From the NCBI GenBank assembly GCA_041859045.1, contig JBHELB010000037.1:1-57104 (forward strand): DNA of 57,104 nt, read 5' to 3'. How positions within the stretch are numbered: position 1 is the stretch's first letter; the number at the start of each line of letters is the position of its first letter. The notes beneath the pieces were generated by a model. It was not told where the DNA came from and made no database searches. It was given only the letters and a program-made list of their open reading frames with translations. Below, one piece after another: positions 16,211-22,834 of the stretch. The position numbers were made by a program, and so were the translations under genes. The stretch is from JBHELB01 sp041859045. GTDB taxonomy: Bacteria > Hydrogenedentota > Hydrogenedentia > Hydrogenedentales > SLHB01.

Positions 16211-16971
16211 AGTTCATCCTCGCGCAAGAGTTCGAGCCGAAGATACACGCGTGCGCCTTTTTCCTCGAAATAGACTCCCGGATACGGCGAAAACGTCCGC
16301 GCGCGCAGGCGGTTGATGAGTTCTCGCGCCGTATACGTAGCATCCAAGTCGATTCGGTCGATCGCGTCTACATCGCGCGTACGGTGCGTTGTGCCGCGCC
16401 CCGATTGCGGCCGACGCGGCGCGGTTCCTGCGCGCAATTGCGGCCACGTTCGCACAAATAGATCGAGACTCGCGCGTTCCAGACGGCGGTATAGCGTTTC
16501 GCCGGTGTCGTATGGCGTGACCGGCGTTTCCGCTTGCGCCACGATATCTCCCGTGTCAATTTCCGCGTCCATGTAGTGCAACGTCGTGCCCGCCGGCGTG
16601 CCGTCGATGATGCTCCAGACGTTCGGGTACTGCCCACGGTTGTAGGGGAGAAGACTCGGATGCAGGTTGACGCCGCCACGCGGGAAGAGGTCGAGCAGGC
16701 GCGGTTCTAGGCGGTGGTTGAACAGCACAGACACGCCGAGTTCAGGTTTGAGCGCCGTCAGCGCCGCGAGCGTCTCGGGCGTGTTCAACGTGGCGGCGTC
16801 GAACACGCGTGCGCCCGCCCGTTCGGCCTCCGACAATAGTTCCGCCTCATACGCCCGCGCTCCGGGGGCGTGCAACACCGCTCCCACCACTTCCTCGCCC
16901 TGGTCCACGAGGTAGCGCAGCACCTGCCAGCCGGTCCAGTTGTTTCCGAAGAACACGATGCGCACGGGCAC
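16207..16971 (-). CDS. Formyltransferase family protein (sugar N-formyltransferase-like)
   Basis: The 254-residue protein resembles the N-terminal domain of methionyl-tRNA formyltransferase and the sugar N-formyltransferases. Seen: a Rossmann start VRIVFFGNNWTGWQVLRYL, the catalytic triad as N102 and H104 in VNLHPSLLPYNRG and D139 in EIDTGDIV, and a short C-terminal domain ending SPYPGVYFEEKG. It would use 10-formyltetrahydrofolate to formylate an amine, most likely a 4-amino or similar nucleotide sugar given the NeuB and acyltransferase genes downstream. It is the first gene of the operon; acs ends 81 bases upstream on the same strand. Confidence 0.82.
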   Translation of the reverse strand: MPVRIVFFGNNWTGWQVLRYLVDQGEEVVGAVLHAPGARAYEAELLSEAERAGARVFDAATLNTPETLAALTALKPELGVSVLFNHRLEPRLLDLFPRGGVNLHPSLLPYNRGQYPNVWSIIDGTPAGTTLHYMDAEIDTGDIVAQAETPVTPYDTGETLYRRLERASLDLFVRTWPQLRAGTAPRRPQSGRGTTHRTRDVDAIDRIDLDATYTARELINRLRARTFSPYPGVYFEEKGARVYLRLELLREDEL

Positions 16972-17003
16972 TCCCCCTCTGGCGCGAACCCCGCGCCGAA
17001 AAG

Positions 17004-17009
17004 AGTATA
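17004..17009 (-). promoter_or_regulatory. Possible -10 element of the amino-sugar operon
   Basis: The minus strand has TATACT (5 of 6 consensus) 32 bases before the formyltransferase ATG. No good -35 lies 16-18 bases upstream. A 6-bp hairpin GGCGCG/CGCGCC follows at 16981-16997. If this is not a promoter, the operon may be read through from acs. Confidence 0.3.
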
Positions 17010-17052
17010 GCAGAGGGAGCGGACGAAGCCGCCATGGTCAGGGTGCTACGTT

Positions 17053-19014
17053 CTACGCCTCCTGTTCCTCCCGGAGCCGCGCCAGCACCGAGAAATCCTC
17101 AAGCGTCGTCGTGTCGCCCGTCGTCGTGCGTCCCGAGGCGATGTCGCGCAGGAGTCGCCGCATAATCTTTCCCGAGCGCGTCTTGGGAAGCGTCTCGGTA
17201 AAGTGGATCTTGTCCGGGCGGGCAATTGGACCGATCGTCTTGGCCACGTGTTCGCGCAACGCCTCGCGGTCTTCCTCGCGCGGAACGACACCGACGGGCA
17301 CCGACACGAATGCGGCGATGCCTTCGCCTTTCATCTCGTGGGGGAAACCCACCACGGCCGCTTCGGACACCAACTTGTGCGCGACCAGCGCGGACTCGAT
17401 CTCCATGGCGCCAAGACGATGGCCGGATACGTTGATCACGTCGTCAATGCGGCCGATGATCATGTGATACCCATCGGAATCGAGGAACGCCCCGTCGCCG
17501 GTAACGTACCAATTCTTCCCTGGGAACTTCGACCAGTAGATCTCCTTGTAGCGCTCATCGTCGCCCCAAAGCGAGCGGAGCATGGAGGGCCACGGCGCGG
17601 TGATCACGAGTTGACCGCTCTGTCCGGCAGGCACAGGATTGCCGTCGTCGTCCACCACCGCCGTCTGAACGCCGAACATGGGCAGCCCCGCGTACCCAGG
17701 CCGCATTTTGTGCGCCCCAGGCAGGGTCGAGATCAGGATGGCGCCGGTCTCCGTCTGCCACCACGTGTCGACGATGGGGCACGCCTCTCGTCCGATATGA
17801 CGGTAGTACCACATCCACGCCTCGGGATTGATGGGCTCGCCCACGGTGCCCAGCAGGCGCAGGCTGCTGAGGTCATTGCGCGCGGGCCAGCCTTCGCCCC
17901 AGCGCGAGAATGCCCGGATCGCCGTCGGCGCGGTGTAGAACACATTGACCTGGTATCGCTCGATAATCTGCCAGTAGCGGTCGGGTGTTGGGAAATTCGG
18001 CACGCCTTCATACATGACCGTGGTCGCGCCGTTGCACAGCGGCCCGTAGAGCGCGTAACTGTGGCCAGTGACCCAACCCAAGTCGGCGGTGCACCAGTAG
18101 GTGTCTTCCTCGCGCAGATCGAACACGTATTTCGAGGTGACATACGTGCCCACCATATAGCCGCCCAGCGTGTGCAGAATGCCCTTGGGTTTTCCTGTGG
18201 AGCCGGAGGTGTACAGGACAAACAACGGATGTTCGGCGTCGAGTTCCTCGGCAGGACATTCATCCAGCGCGTTTTCCATCGCCTCATGCCAGCGGATATC
18301 TCGGCCGTGGATGTCCTTGACCGGCGAGTGCGTGCGCTCGAACACGATCACTTTTTGCACGCTCGGGCACTTCACCAGCGCCTCGTCCACGGTATTCTTG
18401 AGTTCGACAATCTGTCCGCGTCGCCAACTGCCGTCGGCCGTGACCACGAGTTTGGCCTGCGCGTCATTGATGCGATCGATAAGGGCATGGGCGGAAAATC
18501 CGGCAAAAATAACCGAATGCACCGCCCCGATCCGTGCGCATGCGAGCATCGCCACGGCCAACTCGGGGATCATCGGCATGTAAATCGCCACGCGATCGCC
18601 CTTCTTGATGCCGAGGTTCTTCAACGCGTTGGCGAACTTGCAGACCTGCCGGTGCAACTCCCGGTACGTCAGGATGCGCCGTTCGCCATACGGCTCGCCC
18701 TCCCAGATGAGCGCCGCCTTGTTCTTGCGCCAGGTGCTCAGGTGGCGGTCTAAGCAATTGTAGGAGAGGTTGGTGCGCGCGCCGTCGAACCACTTGTAGA
18801 ATGGAGGACGATCGGCGTTCAGCAGCCGGTGCCACGGCTTGAACCAGTGCAGTTCCTTGGCGAACCGGTTCCAGAAGGTATCGGGATATTTGATGGATTC
18901 CTCGTAAAGTTCCTGGTATTCGGCGGCGGATTTGATGATCGCCCGGCGCGCGAAGTCCTCCTCGGGATGGATGTGGCGGTTTTCGGAAAGGACGTGGTCA
19001 ATCGTGTTCGTCAT
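17053..19014 (-). CDS. acs: Acetyl-CoA synthetase (AMP-forming)
   Basis: The 653-residue length and motifs are standard for Acs, which makes acetyl-CoA from acetate, ATP and CoA. Seen: VFFAGFSAH-type HSVIFAGFSAHALIDR, the phosphate loop YTSGSTGKPKGILHT, TCWWQTETGAIL-like DTWWQTETGAILIST, VTGDGAFLDSDGY, and the C-terminal PKTRSGKIMRRLLRDIA whose lysine is the site of regulatory acetylation. AAGGAGG lies just before the chosen ATG; the ORF extends 44 codons upstream but that part is not family-like. It points to acetate use or scavenging. It may also feed acetyl-CoA to the sugar operon directly downstream. Confidence 0.96.
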   Translation of the reverse strand: MTNTIDHVLSENRHIHPEEDFARRAIIKSAAEYQELYEESIKYPDTFWNRFAKELHWFKPWHRLLNADRPPFYKWFDGARTNLSYNCLDRHLSTWRKNKAALIWEGEPYGERRILTYRELHRQVCKFANALKNLGIKKGDRVAIYMPMIPELAVAMLACARIGAVHSVIFAGFSAHALIDRINDAQAKLVVTADGSWRRGQIVELKNTVDEALVKCPSVQKVIVFERTHSPVKDIHGRDIRWHEAMENALDECPAEELDAEHPLFVLYTSGSTGKPKGILHTLGGYMVGTYVTSKYVFDLREEDTYWCTADLGWVTGHSYALYGPLCNGATTVMYEGVPNFPTPDRYWQIIERYQVNVFYTAPTAIRAFSRWGEGWPARNDLSSLRLLGTVGEPINPEAWMWYYRHIGREACPIVDTWWQTETGAILISTLPGAHKMRPGYAGLPMFGVQTAVVDDDGNPVPAGQSGQLVITAPWPSMLRSLWGDDERYKEIYWSKFPGKNWYVTGDGAFLDSDGYHMIIGRIDDVINVSGHRLGAMEIESALVAHKLVSEAAVVGFPHEMKGEGIAAFVSVPVGVVPREEDREALREHVAKTIGPIARPDKIHFTETLPKTRSGKIMRRLLRDIASGRTTTGDTTTLEDFSVLARLREEQEA

Positions 19015-19120
19015 GCGCGCCTCCTTGGGCCGTGATGGCCGCTGCTGGGACGTTTCGCGACATGTACCGCCGCCGCGACGCAAGTATAACACGCGATTCG
19101 CAGAATTCATGCCTGGCGTA

Positions 19121-19149
19121 TTGACATCTTTTTCGGCCCGCTTCACAAT
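19121..19149 (+). promoter_or_regulatory. Sigma-70-type promoter of the first GH172 gene
   Basis: A perfect -35 TTGACA, 17-base spacer and CACAAT (4 of 6) lie 48 bases before the GH172 start. It sits in the 182-base divergent gap shared with acs. Confidence 0.55.
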
Positions 19150-19196
19150 GGACCGAAGTGCTTTTCGAGGGGATAACAGGAAAAAGCGGGGGGACT

Positions 19197-20252
19197 ATGA
19201 AGCAGCAATCCTGGAGAGCGTGCGCGGTATTGGTGACCGTGTTTCTTGGCGTGTCCGGTTTGGCGTTTGCCGCGGCTTCGTCGCGGTTGGCGTCGTTGGC
19301 GACCGCTCCAGATTTTACTGTGGGGCGTCAGTCGAGCGTGGATCCGAGCGGCGGCAACAACGACGGCCGCCAGGATTGGCCGATTCAACCGGGCGAGACG
19401 CGCACTATGGCGGAGATCTCCGGCGCGGGCGCGATCACGCATATCTGGGTGACTATCGCCAGTGACGATCCACACCACCTGCGGAACATGGTGTTGCGGA
19501 TGTATTGGGACGGCGAAACAACGCCGTCAGTGGAAACGCCCATTGGCGATTTCTTCGGTCTAGGTCATGCGCGCTACTACCAATACAGTAGTTTGCCCAT
19601 TCAGATCGGCACCGACCGCGGCCTCAACTGCTTCTGGCAGATGCCGTTTAGCAAGGGTGCACGCGTTACCATCACCAATGATGGGCCGGTGGCCTGCGGG
19701 GCGCTCTACTACTACGTAGATTACCGCCAGTACAAGCGCCTGCCGAAAGACCAACTTCGCTTTCATGCCCAGTACCGGCAAGCGTTTCCCTGTGAGAAGG
19801 GCAAGAATTACACCTTCCTCGAAGCGCAGGGACGCGGTCAATATGTGGGTGTGAGTCTTTCCATCCATCTCCGCGCCGACGGCTGGTGGGGTGAAGGCGA
19901 CGACATGTTCTACATCGACGGCGCGGAAAAGCCGCAACTCCAGGGCACGGGCTCGGAAGACTACTTCTGCGGCGCGTGGTGCTACGGCGCGGCGTTCAGC
20001 AATCTTTATCTCGGGTGTCCGCTCCGGGGCGAGCACAAGACGAACGCGCTCTGGAACGTCTACCGGTATCACGTAGAAGACCCGATCTCCTTCTCGAAAT
20101 CGCTCAAAGCCACCATCGAACACGGTCACGACAATGATCGCAACGACGACTTCTCGAGTGTGGCGTTTTGGTATCAGACGGAGCCGCATGCGCCGTTTCC
20201 CGTGCTGCCGCCCGCTGCGGAGCGCCTGCATAAGGATGTTCAACCAAAGTGA
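19197..20252 (+). CDS. Secreted DUF2961 / GH172 family glycosidase
   Basis: The 351-residue protein has a signal peptide (residues 1-28, ending AFAAAS). Family landmarks: RTMAEISGAGAITHIWVTI, LRMYWDGETTPSVETPIGDFFG, GEGDDMFYIDGAE and GTGSEDYFCGAWCYG. DUF2961 is now CAZy family GH172, whose studied members act on alpha-fructofuranosides or arabinofuranosides. The enzyme probably acts in the periplasm or outside the cell on furanose-containing glycans; its exact substrate cannot be read from sequence. The start is the ATG followed by the signal peptide. It is monocistronic, between its own promoter and a strong terminator. A longer paralogue lies at 49400-50914. Confidence 0.88.
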   Translation: MKQQSWRACAVLVTVFLGVSGLAFAAASSRLASLATAPDFTVGRQSSVDPSGGNNDGRQDWPIQPGETRTMAEISGAGAITHIWVTIASDDPHHLRNMVLRMYWDGETTPSVETPIGDFFGLGHARYYQYSSLPIQIGTDRGLNCFWQMPFSKGARVTITNDGPVACGALYYYVDYRQYKRLPKDQLRFHAQYRQAFPCEKGKNYTFLEAQGRGQYVGVSLSIHLRADGWWGEGDDMFYIDGAEKPQLQGTGSEDYFCGAWCYGAAFSNLYLGCPLRGEHKTNALWNVYRYHVEDPISFSKSLKATIEHGHDNDRNDDFSSVAFWYQTEPHAPFPVLPPAAERLHKDVQPK

Positions 20253-20358
20253 GCCGATAGTGCGAGACCGGATTCCTATTCCACGGCGCTGCGACTCTGG
20301 AACGTACAGGTTCGCGGGACGGGAATTTCAGGGCTTCGCACGATAGGCTGCCACCAAT

Positions 20359-20416
20359 AGCTGGGGCTTTCCGTATCTAATGAGGGCGGAATCCCCCAGC
20401 TCCTTTATTTTTTCTT
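20359..20416 (+). terminator. Intrinsic terminator after GH172 gene
   Basis: AGCTGGGG pairs with CCCCAGCT, and an inner TTCCG/CGGAA pair extends the stem around a 13-base loop. CCTTTATTTTTTCTT follows, a proper U-rich tail. Confidence 0.85.
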
Positions 20417-20577
20417 GAATCATCCCCTCATTAGCTTTTTCTTTTCGTCGATTTCATACAAAATATAGTATCTTTCCCGCGGACCATACCTCATATTGTG
20501 CCTGTTTGCTCCTTCCGAGATCTACGTAACCCTTTGAGCGACAACACGAAGCAAGAGAGAATCCGGTGAAATTTCTA

Positions 20578-20606
20578 TTGACAGGGGTGGGGGATAGTGG
20601 TAGATT
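20578..20606 (+). promoter_or_regulatory. Sigma-70 promoter of the dcw operon
   Basis: Perfect -35 TTGACA, 17-base spacer, TAGATT (4 of 6). Transcription would start near 20613, giving a leader of about 47 bases before the mraZ start. The promoter is overlapped by the TGG-box array, as expected for autorepression by MraZ. Confidence 0.7.
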
Positions 20607-20641
20607 ATGGTGCGTGGTGGAGAATTGTGGCGGAAAATGGG
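20587..20641 (+). promoter_or_regulatory. MraZ operator: six TGG boxes at 10-bp spacing
   Basis: The trinucleotide TGG occurs at 20588, 20598, 20608, 20618, 20628 and 20638, each preceded by G or A: GTGGG, GTGGT, ATGGT, GTGGA, GTGGC, ATGGG. GGG continues the phase at 20648 and 20658. In E. coli MraZ binds TGGG repeats with 10-bp periodicity upstream of its own gene. Here six in-phase boxes cover the spacer, the -10 and the transcription start. Confidence 0.75.
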
Positions 20642-20659
20642 AGACCAGGGGGTTTCAGG

Positions 20660-21139
20660 GTGTACTTCGGGGAATTCCAGACGCGAATCGACGACAAGGG
20701 CCGGGTAACGGTTCCTGCGCGGTTCCGTGAAGTCATGCGCGAGCTGGGCCACGCACAGTGGTTCATGGGTCGTGGCGTGGCGCCCTGTGTGCATATCTAC
20801 CCCAAGCCCGAGTGGGATTCGATTCGGGAGCAGGTGAACCGGCATTCCCCGATGAACCCGCGGGTATCGGATTTCCGCCGCCTGCTGTTCAGCAGCGTCT
20901 CGGAGGTGCGGCCCGACCCGCAGGGGCGTATGGCGGTGGCCTCGAATCTGCGCGAGCACGCCAAGTTGGATAAGGACGTGGTCCTGATCGGGGTGGAGAA
21001 CTACCTCGAACTTTGGGATAGAGAGGCGTGGCAGCAGTTTAAGCAGGCGAAGGATGCGGAGTTCATGGCGATGACCGCTCAACTGTTTGAGGTGGAAGCA
21101 TCGTCTGGGGCGGCGGCCCGGAAGGGGACGGAAGGATGA
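20660..21139 (+). CDS. mraZ: Transcriptional regulator MraZ
   Basis: The 159-residue protein has two SpoVT-AbrB-like domains, with FGEFQTRIDDKGRVTVPARFRE at the front and the second DPQGRMAVASNLREHAKLDKDV. MraZ is a ring-shaped DNA-binding regulator of the division and wall cluster. I choose the GTG at 20660, giving VYFGEF, which lines up with the family's usual start; an ATG 21 codons earlier would begin upstream of the predicted transcript start and inside the operator. An AGGGGG tract lies 7-9 bases before the GTG. The stop overlaps the STAS start by 4 bases. Confidence 0.92.
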   Translation: MYFGEFQTRIDDKGRVTVPARFREVMRELGHAQWFMGRGVAPCVHIYPKPEWDSIREQVNRHSPMNPRVSDFRRLLFSSVSEVRPDPQGRMAVASNLREHAKLDKDVVLIGVENYLELWDREAWQQFKQAKDAEFMAMTAQLFEVEASSGAAARKGTEG

Positions 21140-21480
21140 AGACCTATCGAGCGGAAGTAGGAACGGTTACCGTGCTGCGCTTGGAAGGCGACCTCGATGA
21201 GACCGGCGTCGATGCGCTGCGCAGCGAACTGTGCGCGTGCGTGCAGGAAGGGCGGACGCGTTTGGTGCTCAATCTCAGCGAGGTGCGGTTCATCAGTTAC
21301 ATGGGCGTTGGCGTATTGGTTGAACGCCTGCGCCGCGTGCGCGCGCTGAGCGGAGACATCAAGCTGACGGGCGTGAATGTGTATACCCAGCGCCTGTTCC
21401 GCATGATCGGCGTGACCTCGCTGTTCGAGACTTTCGAGAGCGAATCGCAGGCGGTCGGGGTGTTCCAGGAAGCGGCGTAG
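21136..21480 (+). CDS. STAS domain protein (anti-sigma factor antagonist-like)
   Basis: The 114-residue protein is a single STAS domain: VTVLRLEGDLDETGVDALR, TRLVLNLSEVRFISYMGVGVL, and a final helix. SpoIIAA-type relatives bind an anti-sigma kinase when unphosphorylated. The usual DSSG phosphorylation loop reads S54-Y55-M56-G57 here, so the serine normally phosphorylated is methionine; S54 is one turn earlier. The protein may be a constitutively active antagonist or a scaffold in another process. It is embedded between mraZ and rsmH with a 4-base overlap and a 3-base gap, so it is co-expressed with division genes. A SpoIIE-type phosphatase is encoded at 48538-49374. Confidence 0.85.
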   Translation: MKTYRAEVGTVTVLRLEGDLDETGVDALRSELCACVQEGRTRLVLNLSEVRFISYMGVGVLVERLRRVRALSGDIKLTGVNVYTQRLFRMIGVTSLFETFESESQAVGVFQEAA

Positions 21481-21483
21481 CCC

Positions 21484-22428
21484 GTGCACGTTTCAGTGAT
21501 GCCGGGTCCGGTGCTGACCTGGCTGGCGGTGCGGCCCGACGGGATCTACATCGACGGCACCGCCGGTGCAGGCGGGCATTCGGAATTGATCGCCCGGCAA
21601 CTGAGCACGGGGCGTTTGATCGCCCTGGACCGCGATCCCCATGCGGTCGAGCTTGCGCGGCGTCGGTTGGCGCCGTTTCCGCAGGCGCAGGTGTTGCACA
21701 GAAACTACGGCGAACTCGCGGCGGTGGCCGCAGAACTCGGTCTAGACCGGGTGGATGGCATTCTCATCGACGCGGGTGTCTCGAGCATGCAGTTGGACAC
21801 CGGCGATCGTGGTTTTTCGTTTCAGAGCCGAGGTCCGCTGGATATGCGGATGGACACCGAGCAGCCCTTGGATGCGGGCGCATATTTGGATCAGACAACG
21901 CCCGAGGCCTTGGCGCGGGTGTTGCGCAACTACGGCGATATTGGCCCGGCGCGGCGGATTGCGGACGCCATCTTACGCTGGCGCGGGCAGGGAAAATTGA
22001 ATACCACCCTTGACCTCACGGCGGCGATTGGCGACGGGTTGGGGGTGGCGCGGGCGGTGCCGGAAGAGACGCGCTGCGTCTTTCAGGCGTTGCGTATTGC
22101 CGTGAATGATGAATACCGCTGGTTAGAGGCAGGACTGCGCGGGGCAATAGACGTTTTGGCTCCGGGCGGGCGTCTGGTGGCGATTGCGTTTCATTCCGGA
22201 GAAGACCGCATCGTGAAGAACGTGTTTCGTGATGCGTCCAAAGTACAGCGGGATTTCGCTCCGGATGGCCGGGTGCGCGCCGTACACCCGCCCTTGTTGC
22301 GGGTGTTGACGCCAAAGCCGATTACGCCGGATGCGGAGGAAACAAGGCTAAACCCCCGGGCGCACAGCGCCAAACTGCGCGCCGCGGAGCGACTGGACGA
22401 TTCCAGAGAAGTGGAGGAAGAGCAATGA
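21484..22428 (+). CDS. rsmH: 16S rRNA (cytosine-1402 N4)-methyltransferase RsmH/MraW
   Basis: The 314-residue enzyme methylates C1402 of 16S rRNA with SAM. Seen: the N-terminal HVSVMPGPVLTWL, the SAM-binding IYIDGTAGAGGHSELIA, LIALDRDPHAVELA, GILIDAGVSSMQLD, the RGFSFQSRGPLDMRMD signature, and the C-terminal GGRLVAIAFHSGEDRIVK. The start is GTG three bases after the STAS stop, fitting the family start. Part of the dcw operon; its stop overlaps ftsL. Confidence 0.96.
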   Translation: MHVSVMPGPVLTWLAVRPDGIYIDGTAGAGGHSELIARQLSTGRLIALDRDPHAVELARRRLAPFPQAQVLHRNYGELAAVAAELGLDRVDGILIDAGVSSMQLDTGDRGFSFQSRGPLDMRMDTEQPLDAGAYLDQTTPEALARVLRNYGDIGPARRIADAILRWRGQGKLNTTLDLTAAIGDGLGVARAVPEETRCVFQALRIAVNDEYRWLEAGLRGAIDVLAPGGRLVAIAFHSGEDRIVKNVFRDASKVQRDFAPDGRVRAVHPPLLRVLTPKPITPDAEETRLNPRAHSAKLRAAERLDDSREVEEEQ

Positions 22429-22814
22429 CACGCCGAGCGGCACGCGCCCGGACCCCTCGGGGCTTGGTCTGGCAGTGTGTAAAATGGTGGCCCCACCTGT
22501 TGCTGCCTTTTGTGGTGCTGTTTATGGAGACGTTCCTGCACCTGGAAGTGTTGCGTCACGACTACTACCGCGCGCACATCAACGCGGATACCCAGGCAAT
22601 GCAACTCGAGATTCAATCGCTCAAGTCGCAGGAAGCCGAACTGCAGCGCCTTGACCTGATCAGCGCGCGCGCGCCGGACCTCGGGTTGATCGTGCCCAAC
22701 CCAAATCAGATCGAGGTTCTAGCGGTGGATTCGAATAGTCCCTTCCTGCGCGAGAGCCCATACAACGTTGCCGAGATGGACGATCTGATGCCGCTTACGG
22801 CTGAGGCGCGCTAA
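22425..22814 (+). CDS. ftsL: FtsL-like cell division protein
   Basis: The 129-residue protein has a basic cytoplasmic tail (about residues 1-20), one membrane helix (HLLLPFVVLFMETFLHLEVL, about 25-44) and a short periplasmic coiled coil (about 50-80, e.g. MQLEIQSLKSQEAELQRL). This is the plan of FtsL, which links FtsQ/FtsB to FtsW-FtsI. Sequence identity in this family is low; position between rsmH and ftsI decides the call. A conserved tail of about 45 residues after the coiled coil is longer than usual and contains LGLIVPNPNQIEVL, like the AxxxLGM motif end of other FtsLs. Confidence 0.82.
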   Translation: MTRRAARARTPRGLVWQCVKWWPHLLLPFVVLFMETFLHLEVLRHDYYRAHINADTQAMQLEIQSLKSQEAELQRLDLISARAPDLGLIVPNPNQIEVLAVDSNSPFLRESPYNVAEMDDLMPLTAEAR

Positions 22815-22834
22815 GGTAGAGGAGGACGTGCTGC

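Larger units (their letters stand above)
20253..20659. other. Intergenic region before the dcw operon
   Basis: No gene is seen. The stretch contains a strong terminator for the GH172 gene (20359-20416), an AT-rich patch (about 20430-20480), and then the dcw promoter with its TGG-box array. Confidence 0.7.

Noticed and set aside
17203..18753. 516-codon open frame on the plus strand
   Set aside because: Antisense shadow of acs, which is fully supported by motifs.
20587..20660. CRISPR or tandem repeat array
   Set aside because: Only a 3-base motif repeats with 10-bp spacing; it fits a protein-binding operator, not repeats and spacers.
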